Counted from the first letter of the stretch, positions 7,953 through 17,696 are shown. The stretch: 64,000 bases of DNA from Aureivirga marina (GCF_015767265.1 NZ_JADPIB010000004.1:186001-250000), one strand, 5' to 3'. Notes: generated by a model from the letters alone, not told the origin. Translations and numbers: made by a program.

Positions 7953-10160
7953 ATGAGTTATATTTCAAACAAAACCCTAAACGATTTAGAATTTTCAACT
8001 GTTTTAGAACAAATAGCTGAATTTACCCAAACAGATTTGGGAAAAGCTGCTGTTGCTGAAATTAAGCCAATTGAAAATGTTTCTTTATTAAAAGAAGAAT
8101 TATTTAAAGTAAATGAATATGTTTCTTCTTTTGTAAATGAAAATAGAATTCCGAATCATTACTTTGATGATTTAGCGAAGGAATTTCAATTGCTTGGAAT
8201 TGAAAACAGTTATTTAGATGCAGAATCGTTTTTAAAAATTGCAAACAATACAAAAACAGTTCAAGAACTGTTGAAATTCTTTAGAAAGTTTAAAGAATAC
8301 TACCCAACATTAGCAAAAGAAATTGATGCGATTTCTTTTGAAAAAGAAATTATTACAGAAATTGAAAAAGTTGTTACGAATTTTGGAGAAATAGATGAAA
8401 AAGCCTCTTTACAATTAAAAACAATTAGAAGAGGAATTGCGGAAGTGAGAGGGAAAATTTCCGTTTCGTTTAACCGTGTGATGAGTAGCTGTATGAGTAA
8501 TGGATATTTAGATGATATTCGTGAAACAGTAATCGATAATCAGCGAGTTTTAGCTGTTTTGGCAATGTATCGTAAGAAAGTGAAAGGAACATTTTTAGGA
8601 AGTTCTAAATCTGGAGGAATTGCTTATATTGCGCCACAAGCTACACAACAATTAAACAGAGAATTACAAAATCTTTTATTTGAAGAACGTCAAGAAATTA
8701 TTCGAATTTTAAAAGAATTAACGAATACAATTCGACCTTTTCAGCATATTTTAGAAGAACATCAAGATTATTTGACAATGCTAGATACAATTAGTGCAAA
8801 AGCTAATTATGCAGTAAAAATCAATGCTTGTTTACCTAAAATTGCATCAGAAAAAAAGATTTATTTACGAGATGCATATCATCCAATTCTTTATGTAAAT
8901 AATAAAGAGAAAGGAATTGAAACTATTTCGCAAACCTTGGAATTGAATGAAAAACAACAAATTATTGTGATTTCAGGTCCAAATGCTGGAGGGAAAAGTA
9001 TCACTTTAAAAACAATTGGTTTATTACAAGTCATGTTACAAAGTGCAATTTTAATTCCAGTTCATGAACGAAGTGAAGTTTCTATTTTTGATACAATTTT
9101 GACAGATATTGGAGATAATCAGTCGATAGAATATCAGCTTTCAACATATAGTTATCGATTGAAAAACATGCGAAATTTCTTACGTAAATGTAATGATAAT
9201 ACGTTATTTTTAATTGATGAGTTTGGAACAGGTTCTGATCCAGAACTTGGTGGAGCTTTGGCAGAAATTTTCTTAGAGGAATTTTATGAGAAAAATGCTT
9301 ATGGAATAATCACAACACATTATTCTAATTTAAAAGTTCTTGCTGGAGAATTAGAAAATGTTTCCAATGCAAATATGCAATTTGATGAAAAAACGTTACA
9401 GCCGAAATTTAAATTATTTGTTGGACAAGCAGGAAGTTCGTTTACTTTTGAAGTTGCACAGAAAAATGGAATTCCATACTCTTTAATTAATAGAGCAAAA
9501 AAGAGAGTGGAGAAAAGTAAAGTTCGTCTGGATAAAACTATTTCAAAGTTGCAAGCAGAACGAATGAAATTACAGAAAACTTCGGATCATTTAGAGCAAC
9601 AAAAATCAAAAGCAATAGAGCAAACCGATAATCTGACAGATAAGCAGCAAAAAATTCAGCATAAATTGGAAAGTTTCCAAGAATTGTATGATAACAATCA
9701 AAAGATGCTGAACATGGGTAGAAAGGTGAATGATATTGCGAATAAATTCTTTCAAACAAAGAATAAAAAGCAAATGATTGCGGAGTTTACGAAATGGATG
9801 GCGATTGAACAATCGAAACATATTGCAAAAAATCCTCCTGTTCCGAAGCAAGAAAAGAAAAAAGTAAAACAAGAAAAGAAGGAGCAAGAGAAGAAAATGA
9901 AAGTTGTAGAGAAGGAAGTTTTGAAGAAAATTGAAGTTGTTCGAGAAGAAAAGAAAGAACAAGCAAAAGTGGAAGCAAAACGAAAATCTTCTTACATTTT
10001 TAAATTAAAAGATACAGTTCGATTGATAGATAGTAGAGCTTGTGGAACTATTGAAAAAATTGAAAAGAATAAAGTGACAATCAATTATGGAATGTTTACA
10101 ACTTCTGCAAAATTAGATCAGATAGAATTAGTGAATTCTTATAAAGAGAAAAAGAAATAA
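7953..10160 (+). CDS. mutS2: MutS2-family ATPase lacking the Smr domain
   Basis: 735 residues. The order is a MutS-like core/lever domain (about 1-300), the ATPase with Walker A GPNAGGKS (342-349), Walker B FLIDEFGTGSDPELGG, and TTHYSNLK, then a long Lys/Glu/Gln coiled-coil and linker (about 520-680) and a small C-terminal KOW/Tudor-like end (KLKDTVRLIDSRACGTIEKI). MutS2 proteins act on branched DNA, and in Bacillus on collided ribosomes. The usual C-terminal Smr endonuclease domain (HGxR, LDLHG) is absent, which I believe is common in Bacteroidota, so the protein would depend on a separate nuclease or have another role. The N-terminal mismatch-recognition domain of MutS is also absent. Confidence 0.9.
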   Translation: MSYISNKTLNDLEFSTVLEQIAEFTQTDLGKAAVAEIKPIENVSLLKEELFKVNEYVSSFVNENRIPNHYFDDLAKEFQLLGIENSYLDAESFLKIANNTKTVQELLKFFRKFKEYYPTLAKEIDAISFEKEIITEIEKVVTNFGEIDEKASLQLKTIRRGIAEVRGKISVSFNRVMSSCMSNGYLDDIRETVIDNQRVLAVLAMYRKKVKGTFLGSSKSGGIAYIAPQATQQLNRELQNLLFEERQEIIRILKELTNTIRPFQHILEEHQDYLTMLDTISAKANYAVKINACLPKIASEKKIYLRDAYHPILYVNNKEKGIETISQTLELNEKQQIIVISGPNAGGKSITLKTIGLLQVMLQSAILIPVHERSEVSIFDTILTDIGDNQSIEYQLSTYSYRLKNMRNFLRKCNDNTLFLIDEFGTGSDPELGGALAEIFLEEFYEKNAYGIITTHYSNLKVLAGELENVSNANMQFDEKTLQPKFKLFVGQAGSSFTFEVAQKNGIPYSLINRAKKRVEKSKVRLDKTISKLQAERMKLQKTSDHLEQQKSKAIEQTDNLTDKQQKIQHKLESFQELYDNNQKMLNMGRKVNDIANKFFQTKNKKQMIAEFTKWMAIEQSKHIAKNPPVPKQEKKKVKQEKKEQEKKMKVVEKEVLKKIEVVREEKKEQAKVEAKRKSSYIFKLKDTVRLIDSRACGTIEKIEKNKVTINYGMFTTSAKLDQIELVNSYKEKKK

Positions 10161-10192
10161 GAAAAAAGAAAATTCTTTTAAACTCATAAATT

Positions 10193-10222
10193 AAAGCCAG
10201 ATTTGCGAATCTGGCTTTTTTG
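10193..10222 (+). terminator. Terminator of mutS2
   Basis: AAAGCCAGATT / AATCTGGCTTT with a short loop and a following T run, about 30 bases after the stop. Confidence 0.88.
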
Positions 10223-10310
10223 TTTTTATAAAATATTGATTTTTAAGATGAAAAAAATCATCCTGAATATATTATTAACAAAAAAAGTAGGTGAAATATT
10301 ATAAAAATAT

Positions 10311-10318
10311 TAATTTTG
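10311..10318 (+). promoter_or_regulatory. Probable -7 element of the OmpA-family gene
   Basis: TAATTTTG is an exact TAnnTTTG match 26 bases before the ATG; the -33 element is not clear. Confidence 0.4.
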
Positions 10319-10344
10319 ACCAAATTTTTTTTAGGGAATAGTTT

Positions 10345-11439
10345 ATGAAAAATAATAGTGTCAGCAAATTTATACTGTTTGTTTTTTTAATAATTCAAAC
10401 CAATTTAATTAGTCAGAATTTAGTAATAAATCCAAGCTTTGAAGAAAATCTTAAATGTCCAGATACATTGGGGATATTTGAAAATTCATTAAAAAGTTGG
10501 TCAAATCCAACAGAAGGAACAACGGATTATTTCCATAAATGTAGTGAAATGATGAGTATTCCAGAAAATTATAATGGAAATCAAGATTCAAAATTTGGAG
10601 ATTCTTATGCAGGGATTTTTGTGTATGCACCACATAATTACAGAGAATACATACAAGGTGAATTAGGGCAACAATTAGAAAAAGGAAAAAAATATAAAAT
10701 TTCGTTTAATATCAGTCTGGCTGAGGTTTCAAAGTTTGCATTGAAAAGGATTGGAGTTTTACTTACAGATCAACATGTGAAGATTCATACTTTTGAAGAA
10801 ATTACAAAAGATAGTTTGATGCAGAAAATAGGAAGAAATTGGCAATATAAACCAATTCAGAGTAAACGATATTTTAATGATAAAAAGAATTGGCAAGAGT
10901 TGACAGTTGAGTTTGAATCAAATGGAATGGAAAATTATATAACAATTGGAAACTTTGAGAATAACTATACGCATAAAGCAATTGTAAGTTCAGATTATAC
11001 GAAGAAAAATGTGTCTTATTATTATATAGATAATATTTCAGTGGAGGAAATTATTGAAAAAATTAAAGAAGAGAAAAAAGAATTCACTCCAGAAATTGGA
11101 AAAGAATATGTTTTTAAGCATGTGTTATTTCATCATGATAAATGGGATTTGGTTGAAAAATCGATTGTTGAATTAAATCAATTATATGATTTTTTGACAA
11201 ATTTTCCAGAAACGAGAATAGTAATAGAAGGACATACGGATAATACAGGTTCAAATGAACATAATCAAAAACTTTCAATGAATAGAGCAAAAGCAGTTAC
11301 AGAGTATTTGATTAAAATGGGGATAGAAGCAAAGCGAATTGAATACAATGGATATGGAAGTACGCAACCTGTTTCAGAAAATAAAACTGTAGAAGGAAGA
11401 AAGTTAAATAGAAGAGTTACGTATAAAATATTAAAGTAA
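10345..11439 (+). CDS. OmpA-family outer-membrane protein
   Basis: 364 residues with an N-terminal signal peptide (hydrophobic to about residue 24, ending LISQN). Residues 25-235 begin NLVINPSFEENLKCPD, a carbohydrate-binding-like jelly-roll module frequent in Bacteroidota surface proteins. Residues 250-364 form an OmpA/MotB peptidoglycan-binding domain: VIEGHTDNTGSNEHNQKLS and NRAKAVTEYLIKMG, ending YGSTQPVSENKTVEGRKLNRRV. The predicted role is a periplasmic or outer-membrane protein tied to peptidoglycan through the conserved Asp and Arg. No beta-barrel region is obvious, so it is probably soluble or attached rather than a porin. It precedes the Fn3 surface protein but a 270-base gap makes co-transcription uncertain. 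Confidence 0.8.
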   Translation: MKNNSVSKFILFVFLIIQTNLISQNLVINPSFEENLKCPDTLGIFENSLKSWSNPTEGTTDYFHKCSEMMSIPENYNGNQDSKFGDSYAGIFVYAPHNYREYIQGELGQQLEKGKKYKISFNISLAEVSKFALKRIGVLLTDQHVKIHTFEEITKDSLMQKIGRNWQYKPIQSKRYFNDKKNWQELTVEFESNGMENYITIGNFENNYTHKAIVSSDYTKKNVSYYYIDNISVEEIIEKIKEEKKEFTPEIGKEYVFKHVLFHHDKWDLVEKSIVELNQLYDFLTNFPETRIVIEGHTDNTGSNEHNQKLSMNRAKAVTEYLIKMGIEAKRIEYNGYGSTQPVSENKTVEGRKLNRRVTYKILK

Positions 11440-11712
11440 ATTAACCTAAAATGTTAAAAAAATACATTTTATGTGTTAAAATAATTTATAAAATCAGTTT
11501 ATATTTACCGTATTATAATTTTATTTATATAAAATGTATTTAGGCAATAATAAAATATTTAAGTTTTAGTACATATTTATATTTATTTGTTAATAAATAG
11601 TGTTTAAATAAAGTTTTTGTGTAAAAGTTAACATAAAATTAAGATTTATGTTAAAAATAAAATTATTTTATATATTTTTCATCCGATTTTAACCTTTAAT
11701 TTAAACTCGCAT

Positions 11713-14700
11713 ATGAAAAAAATTACTTTTTTATTTTTTTTCATGCTTGCTTCGTTAATGAGTGCGCAAGTAAGTATTGGAAATGGGGAGATTACTACGC
11801 AAAATCTTCCAATTAATCCATTTTATGGATACAACTACTCTCAATCAATTTATCTTGCTTCGGAGATAAATGCTTCAGGTGATATTACAGCAGTGAAATA
11901 TTATGTGAAGCCTGGGACGGCATTAGATGACTCTATTGCATGGGAAGTGTTTATTGGACACACAACTAAATCTTCTTTTGAAAATGATGAAGATTGGATT
12001 GCTGTTACGGATGACATGAAAAAGTTTGAAGGTGACATAACATTAGAAAATGATATTGTTACAATTACTTTTACATCTCCATTTACTTATAATGGAACTG
12101 ATAATTTATTCGTAGCTGTAAATGAAGGAACACCTTCATGGGATTCTAGTGGAGATGATTTTTATACAACTGCAATTTCTGGAGATAGAAGTATCTACGA
12201 AAGAAATGATTCAGAAAATCAAGATGAATTAAATCCACCAACTGCAGATGGTACAGTTGCTTATATTCCAAACATTACATTTGAAGGAATTCAGCAAGCT
12301 TGTCCTTTTCCAACAGATGTTGTTGTAAGTAATATTACAAATAATTCAGCGGATGTTACTTGGACAACAGGAGGAGCTACAGCTTGGGAAGTATTAGTAT
12401 TAGAAGCAACTGCTGATGCACCAGAAATGGATGCTACAGGGTTTATGGAAGTTACTGATGCTACATCTTATACAGCAATGACTTTAAATGAAAACACAGA
12501 GTATATTGTATATGTAAGAGATAATTGTGGTGGAGAAAAAAGTTCTTGGACTGCTTCAATTGCATTTACAACATTATTTAACTGTCCAGTTTCTACAGAT
12601 ATCGTAATTAACGATATTACATTAACTGAAGCAGAAGCTTCTTGGACAACAGGGGGAGCAACTTCATGGAAAGTTTTAATCCAAGATGCAAGTTTGGATG
12701 CGCCTACAGATGATGCTACAGGATTTACTTTAGTTGAAAATACACCTAATTATTTATTTACATCACTTAATCCAGCTGCTGCATATATTGTTTATGTAAA
12801 AGATGTTTGTGATGGAGGTTTAGGAGAAAGTTTTTGGGCTGCTTCTGAAGTTTTCAATACACCTTGTGATACTTTTACAGTAGATGCTGATAATAGTTAT
12901 ACTTATGGATTTGAAGATGATCAAGAAAATTGTTGGGAATACACTAATGAAGGAACAGGAAATGATTGGAGTTTTACAACTACAGCTTCATATGTTTCAG
13001 AAGGAGAGAAAGCATTAAGATATGGATATAGTTCATCAAATGCGGCAAATGTTTGGGCTTACACTAGAGGATTAAACTTAACTGCTGGAGATGTAATCGA
13101 AGTAACATTTGATTATAGAGTAAGAAGTGCTACTTATTCAGAAAAATTAAAAGTAACTGTTGGAACAGAAAAAACAGTTGCTTCACAAGCAACAACATTA
13201 TGGGATAACAATGGAGGGGATAGCATTGATAATATAGAATTTGAACAAGGAGTAATGACATATACAGTTCCTACTACAGATACTTATTATTTTGCATTTA
13301 ATTGTTATTCTGATGCAAATAAATGGGATGTTTATATTGATAATGTATCAGTTCATATCGCACCATCTTGTTTAAAGCCTTCTGATGTGACTGTAGATAA
13401 TGTAACAAATGATACAGCTGATGTTACTTGGACAACAGGAGGAGCAACAGATTGGCAAGTTTTAGTTTTAGAAGCTACGGCAGAAGAACCAACAGGAGAT
13501 GCAACAGGATTTGAAGATGTTACTGGAACAGCAGAACATACAGTATCAGGATTAAATGAAAATACTGAATATGTTGTTTATGTAAGAGATAATTGTGGTT
13601 CAGAACAAAGTTTTTGGGAAGTTTCGGAAACTTTCACAACATTATATAACTGTCCAGTTTCTACAGAAGTTGAAGTTTCAAATATTACAGAAACTACAGC
13701 AGATATTTCTTGGACAACAGGAGGAGCTACATCTTGGAAAGTATTAATTCAAGAAGCTAGTTTAGATGCTCCAGCTGCTGATGCAACAGGATTTGATACA
13801 GTAGATACAACACCAACTTTTAATGCAACTTCATTAATTTCGGCTACTTCTTATAGTGTTTATATTAAAGATGTTTGTGAAGGTGAATTAGGAGAAAGCT
13901 TTTGGACAGAAGCAGTAACATTCTCTACACAATGTGATGCTTTCACTGTAGATATGGATAATGCTTATGGATATAGTTTTGAAGAAGACGAAGCAGAATG
14001 TTGGACTTTCACAAATGAAGGTACTGGAAATGATTGGAATTATTATTCACTTGCTGCTTATGTTTCTGACGGATTAAGATCTTTAAGATATAATTATAGT
14101 TTCTCTGATGCTGCAAATGCTTGGGCTTATTCTAGAGCTTTAGAGTTAACAGCAGGAGATGTAATTGAAGTAAAATTTGATTATAGAGTAAGAAGTGCGA
14201 CTTATGGTGAAAAACTAAAAGTAACTATTGGAAATGAAATGTCAGTTGCTGCTCAAACAAATACTTTATGGGATAATAATGGTGCTGATGAATTAGTTAA
14301 TGTAGAATTTGAAGAAGGTATAGCTTCTTACACAGTTGCAGAATCAGGTACTTATTATGTTGCTTTTAATTGTTATTCTGACGCAGGTCAATGGGATTTA
14401 TACGTGGATAATGTATCTGTTACTGTTACAGGACAAGAAGAAGTATGTAATGTTCCAACTGGAGTTATAGCTGAAAATATTACAGAAACAACAGCAGATA
14501 TTTCTTGGACAACAGGAGGAGCAACTTCTTGGGAAGTTATTGTTGTAGAATCTTCTGCTACAATGCCAGAGTCTGGAGAAGTTGTAGATGTTGCAACTTA
14601 TAATGCAACTGCATTAACTGCAAATACAGAATACAAAGTTTATGTAAGAGATATTTGTGATGCGGATAATGATCTTGTGAGTGAATGGACAGAAATGTAT

Positions 14701-15258
14701 ACTTTCATGACATTAGATGAAGCAACTGTAGATTGTAATGTTCCAACTGGAGTTGACGCTTCAAATATCACAGAAACTACAGCAGATATTACTTGGACAA
14801 CAGGTGGAGCAACTTCTTGGGAAATTATTGTTGTAGAATCTTCTGCTACAATGCCAGAATCAGGAGAGACAGTTGATGCAACAACATATAATGCTACTTC
14901 ATTAACAGCTAATACTATTTATAATGTTTATGTAAGAGATATTTGTGATGCGGATAATGATATTGTAAGTGAGTGGACAGAAGTTTATTCGTTTACTACT
15001 GCAGAAATTGGAATTGCTGAAAATGTAATTGAAGGTTTAAAAGTTTATCCAAATCCATCTAAAGATATTGTGTTTATTACATCTAAAGAAGAAATTACTA
15101 CTGTTGAGGTTTATAATACTTTAGGACAAGTAGTGATGAAAAATACTGTGAATTCGACTAACTTTAAGTTAGATTTATATAATTTATCTCAAGGTTCTTA
15201 TACTTTAAAACTTACTACAGATTCAACTGTAGCAAGTCATAGAATCATGAAAAATTAA
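11713..15258 (+). CDS. Fibronectin type III T9SS-secreted surface protein
   Basis: 1181 residues with signal peptide (1-18, ends LMSAQ). An N-terminal beta domain (20-195) is followed by two Fn3 domains (197-289, 290-384), a jelly-roll/MAM-like domain (385-552), two more Fn3 domains (553-645, 646-740), a second jelly-roll copy (741-910), two Fn3 domains (911-1006, 1007-1100) and a type A T9SS sorting domain (1105-1181: LKVYPNPSKD, LGQVVMKN, GSYTLKLTT). The Fn3-Fn3-jelly-roll block is duplicated: WTTGGATSWKVLIQ and FDYRVRSATY recur. T9SS would export it and attach or release it at the cell surface; no catalytic motif is visible, so adhesion or matrix binding is likely. A terminator follows, so it is probably a single-gene unit. 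Confidence 0.85.
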   Translation: MKKITFLFFFMLASLMSAQVSIGNGEITTQNLPINPFYGYNYSQSIYLASEINASGDITAVKYYVKPGTALDDSIAWEVFIGHTTKSSFENDEDWIAVTDDMKKFEGDITLENDIVTITFTSPFTYNGTDNLFVAVNEGTPSWDSSGDDFYTTAISGDRSIYERNDSENQDELNPPTADGTVAYIPNITFEGIQQACPFPTDVVVSNITNNSADVTWTTGGATAWEVLVLEATADAPEMDATGFMEVTDATSYTAMTLNENTEYIVYVRDNCGGEKSSWTASIAFTTLFNCPVSTDIVINDITLTEAEASWTTGGATSWKVLIQDASLDAPTDDATGFTLVENTPNYLFTSLNPAAAYIVYVKDVCDGGLGESFWAASEVFNTPCDTFTVDADNSYTYGFEDDQENCWEYTNEGTGNDWSFTTTASYVSEGEKALRYGYSSSNAANVWAYTRGLNLTAGDVIEVTFDYRVRSATYSEKLKVTVGTEKTVASQATTLWDNNGGDSIDNIEFEQGVMTYTVPTTDTYYFAFNCYSDANKWDVYIDNVSVHIAPSCLKPSDVTVDNVTNDTADVTWTTGGATDWQVLVLEATAEEPTGDATGFEDVTGTAEHTVSGLNENTEYVVYVRDNCGSEQSFWEVSETFTTLYNCPVSTEVEVSNITETTADISWTTGGATSWKVLIQEASLDAPAADATGFDTVDTTPTFNATSLISATSYSVYIKDVCEGELGESFWTEAVTFSTQCDAFTVDMDNAYGYSFEEDEAECWTFTNEGTGNDWNYYSLAAYVSDGLRSLRYNYSFSDAANAWAYSRALELTAGDVIEVKFDYRVRSATYGEKLKVTIGNEMSVAAQTNTLWDNNGADELVNVEFEEGIASYTVAESGTYYVAFNCYSDAGQWDLYVDNVSVTVTGQEEVCNVPTGVIAENITETTADISWTTGGATSWEVIVVESSATMPESGEVVDVATYNATALTANTEYKVYVRDICDADNDLVSEWTEMYTFMTLDEATVDCNVPTGVDASNITETTADITWTTGGATSWEIIVVESSATMPESGETVDATTYNATSLTANTIYNVYVRDICDADNDIVSEWTEVYSFTTAEIGIAENVIEGLKVYPNPSKDIVFITSKEEITTVEVYNTLGQVVMKNTVNSTNFKLDLYNLSQGSYTLKLTTDSTVASHRIMKN

Positions 15259-15280
15259 TTATTGAATTATTATTTTTTTG

Positions 15281-15312
15281 AAGGTTGTCTTTAATTAGAC
15301 AACCTTTTTTTA
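15281..15312 (+). terminator. Terminator of the Fn3 surface-protein gene
   Basis: Stem AAGGTTGTCT / AGACAACCTT with a six-base loop and a following T run. Confidence 0.9.
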
Positions 15313-15374
15313 TTTTTTAAGATTTATCCTTTTGATAATTTGTAACTTAAATAAGAACTATTTTAATTTAAGTT

Positions 15375-16343
15375 ATGAAATTTTTCTACATTTTATTTAT
15401 CATTTTTTTTTCTTTAAAAACTTTTTCTCAGGAGGTTTCAAAAATTGATTGTCATTTACATTTTTTAGATTTCACACAACAAACTGTAGGTTTTCCTAAA
15501 ATAGTAGAAGCAATGGATTCTGCAAATGTGGAAAAAGCAATTGTTTTTGGAATGCCAATTGTAAAAATGTGGGCAGAAAATGATGTAATTCAACCAGAGT
15601 ATTATCTTGATACAGATGCAAGAGCTTATTATTATTCAGCAACAGATTATATTTTAGCAGAACATTTATTAAAACAAAAAAAAGAAATTCAAGATCGATT
15701 TTTTCCGTTTATTTCAGGAATAAATCCTTTAGACCAAAATAGTGTAAATCAAATTGAAATATTGCTAAATATTTATCCAAATTTTTGGAAAGGAATAGGT
15801 GAAATTATGCTTCGTCATGATGATTTAACAGGATATATTTATGGTGAATTTCCAAGAGCAAATCATCCAGCAATGATGAAAATTTATCAATTGGCTGCAA
15901 ACCATAATTTACCAATTATTATTCATCATAATATTAGTTCGGTATATAATTCAAAATCTATTTATGTTAATGAATTAAAAGAGGTTTTAAAATTAAATCC
16001 AAATACAAAATTTATTTGGGCACATGCAGGAATTTCAAGAAGAATTGAAGTTGAAAATCATGAAGAAATATTAGAAAAGCTTTTAGTTGAATATCCTAAT
16101 TTGCATGTAGATATTTCTTGGGTGATTTTTGATGAAATTATTTCAGAAAATCTAGAAGATTGGGTGAAGATCATCGAAAAATTTCCAAATCGATTTGTAA
16201 TTGGTTCTGATGTATTAGGAAATCATAAGAATTATAAAGAGGAAATTGAGAAATTTGATGTTTTATTAAAAAATTTAAGTGAAAAAACAAGAAGAAAAGT
16301 AGCAAGAGAAAATATTTTAGAAATAATAAATGAAAAAGATTAA
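15375..16343 (+). CDS. Secreted amidohydrolase-family metal hydrolase
   Basis: 322 residues, with an N-terminal hydrophobic signal segment (FFYILFIIFFSLKTFSQ) and then an amidohydrolase-superfamily TIM barrel. Metal-ligand signatures are IDCHLHF (the H-x-H of strand 1), IIIHHNIS, FIWAHAGIS and FVIGSDVLGNH with the terminal Asp. The length and order fit COG2159-type amidohydrolases/decarboxylases. Substrate is unknown; the signal peptide implies periplasmic action. The next gene follows after 12 bases, so the two are probably cotranscribed. Confidence 0.75.
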   Translation: MKFFYILFIIFFSLKTFSQEVSKIDCHLHFLDFTQQTVGFPKIVEAMDSANVEKAIVFGMPIVKMWAENDVIQPEYYLDTDARAYYYSATDYILAEHLLKQKKEIQDRFFPFISGINPLDQNSVNQIEILLNIYPNFWKGIGEIMLRHDDLTGYIYGEFPRANHPAMMKIYQLAANHNLPIIIHHNISSVYNSKSIYVNELKEVLKLNPNTKFIWAHAGISRRIEVENHEEILEKLLVEYPNLHVDISWVIFDEIISENLEDWVKIIEKFPNRFVIGSDVLGNHKNYKEEIEKFDVLLKNLSEKTRRKVARENILEIINEKD

Positions 16344-16355
16344 TAAAATAATGCT

Positions 16356-16715
16356 ATGAATACACTAAGAAAATATTATTTAAAAACGTATTGCAATAAA
16401 AATTCTAAAATTTTAAGAATTAAATCTGATAATAATAAATATTATATATTAGGTCATTTTTTAGATTATTGGAATGATGTAAAGGAGGTTCAGGAAGAAA
16501 TTATTCCTTTATTGAAGAGTATAATAGAAGAAAATAGTATGGAAGAAGAATTAGAATCAGATATACTAGGTTTTATTTTATTTAAAAAAGAAAAAACTAT
16601 TTTTTATGGAAATACAGTTGGAGATTTAGACTTAGAAATTTCTACAAATGATTTCAATAAAATAATTTTTAGTTGGATTCAATTATTAGATGAAAGTAGA
16701 AATCATACTTTGTAG
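16356..16715 (+). CDS. Hypothetical 119-residue protein
   Basis: I do not recognise a family. The product is cytoplasmic, rich in Glu, Lys, Ile and Asn, with alternating predicted strands and helices (YYILGHFLDYWNDVKEVQEEIIPLLKSII, then FILFKKEKTIFYGNTVGDLDLEIS and a C-terminal helix IIFSWIQLLDE). Such small acidic alpha/beta proteins include immunity proteins, but no diagnostic motif is present. It lies 12 bases after the amidohydrolase and is followed by a terminator, so it appears to end that transcript. Confidence 0.55.
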   Translation: MNTLRKYYLKTYCNKNSKILRIKSDNNKYYILGHFLDYWNDVKEVQEEIIPLLKSIIEENSMEEELESDILGFILFKKEKTIFYGNTVGDLDLEISTNDFNKIIFSWIQLLDESRNHTL

Positions 16716-16804
16716 GATTAAAAATCCCAATTACCGCCAAATATAACTAATTAAGTACTCCATCGAACTTTTAATTCGTGGTATATTAGCTATTCAAAAG
16801 AACA

Positions 16805-16838
16805 AAACCAGTAATTTTAGTTAATTGCTGGTTTTTAA
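16805..16838 (+). terminator. Terminator after the 119-residue gene
   Basis: AACCAGTAATT pairs imperfectly with AATTGCTGGTT around a small loop, followed by T-rich sequence. Confidence 0.75.
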
Positions 16839-16859
16839 TTAATAATTATTCTCTTATTT

Positions 16860-17060
16860 TTGAATAAAAAAATAAATTATTTGCATTCTTATAATCAGAA
16901 TAAACATAAAGAAATTGATAGTATATTGGAACCAAAAAGTCTAAGTGAAGAAAGTAAAAAAGAGTCAGAAAAAGAATCAAATCAGGAAAATTCTTTTCGA
17001 GAAGTGTTTAAAGAAATTTTATTATTGGTGGAGATTATAACGGAATTTCTTTCAGTTTGA
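16860..17060 (+). CDS. Possible small hypothetical gene (TTG start)
   Basis: A 66-residue reading frame opening with TTG. The protein would be highly charged (EESKKESEKESNQENS) with a C-terminal amphipathic helix (FREVFKEILLLVEIITEF). No family is recognised. The sequence after the stop also has a coding look in short pieces, so this may be part of a decayed gene. Low confidence because of the non-ATG start and lack of any known relative. Confidence 0.25.
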   Translation: MNKKINYLHSYNQNKHKEIDSILEPKSLSEESKKESEKESNQENSFREVFKEILLLVEIITEFLSV

Positions 17061-17239
17061 GCATTTTATATAAATCCTTTGAAAATTGGAAAATATACGG
17101 TTATAATTTTAAGTTTGATATAGAGATGCTGTTGTAATAACTAAATACAAATTAGTGTGAAAGAAGAAAATTTCCTTTTATAAGATGAAACCGAAGTTCA
17201 AGATTATATTTACATAATAGTTTTGGTAAAAGAAAATTT

Positions 17240-17359
17240 ATGAAAATCTTTAGGAGCTTCCTCGTATCTATTCAGATACGAGGTGTGTTTTCAATATCTT
17301 TTGGCTCCATGTCTTTTCAAAAGGATGCTAACGCAATCCCTAAGCCAGAAAAAAAATAA
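17240..17359 (+). CDS. Possible 39-residue peptide gene
   Basis: An ATG-started frame of 39 codons with an N-terminal basic-hydrophobic stretch (MKIFRSFLVSIQIRGVF) and a hydrophilic tail (MSFQKDANAIPKPEKK). The tail is less A+T-biased than its surroundings and looks protein-like. The frame spans a perfect 10-bp hairpin at 17260-17283. It could be a short secreted peptide, the end of a decayed gene or chance. Confidence 0.3.
   Translation: MKIFRSFLVSIQIRGVFSISFGSMSFQKDANAIPKPEKK
17260..17283. repeat. Perfect inverted repeat (hairpin)
   Basis: CCTCGTATCT (17260-17269), loop ATTC, AGATACGAGG (17274-17283). The stem is G+C-richer than its surroundings. There is no T run directly after it, so it is not a typical terminator. 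Confidence 0.7.
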
Positions 17360-17375
17360 TATTTTAAGTCAAGCA

Positions 17376-17696
17376 TTATAAAGGTTCATCCTGTACAAGA
17401 ATATTATATATTTTACCTTCTGAATTTACAAAATACATTTCCTTTCTTGTAAAAAGTTGATCTCTCCATACGCCAGATGCATTTCCTGAAACATCTTTTT
17501 GTTTGGTAATACGCTTTGAATAAACTAATATTTTTCCGCCTTGACCATCATCATCTGTCCAATCTGGAGCTCCTTTTTTTTGAATTAATTCTGTTTTTAC
17601 TTTTCCTTGCCATTGTTCTGTTAATAAGGATTGTGACGATTTACAACTTGTAAATGAAATTACTATTAATAGTAATGCAATTTTTAAATATTTCAT
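17376..17696 (-). CDS. Small lipoprotein, unknown function
   Basis: About 106 residues if started at the internal ATG giving MKYLKIALLLIVISFTSCKS; a longer frame begins seven codons upstream but would spoil the signal peptide. The lipobox ends at Cys of FTSC, so the mature protein is lipid-anchored. The remainder (WQGKVKTELIQKKGAPDWTDDDGQGGKILVYSK and later YFVNSEGKIYNILVQ) has the layout of small BamE/SmpA-like lipoproteins that read out a short beta sheet, but the match is weak. It lies alone on the minus strand. Confidence 0.6.
   Translation of the reverse strand: MKYLKIALLLIVISFTSCKSSQSLLTEQWQGKVKTELIQKKGAPDWTDDDGQGGKILVYSKRITKQKDVSGNASGVWRDQLFTRKEMYFVNSEGKIYNILVQDEPL

Noticed and set aside
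9606-9962. Hydrophobic Phe/Leu-rich frames on the minus strand inside mutS2
   Set aside because: Complement of the Lys/Glu-rich coiled-coil codons; no start context or known family.
7953-10160. MutS2 without Smr domain as a truncation
   Set aside because: The C-terminus has an orderly linker and small domain, and the absence of Smr is, I believe, usual in Bacteroidota, so it is not a broken gene.
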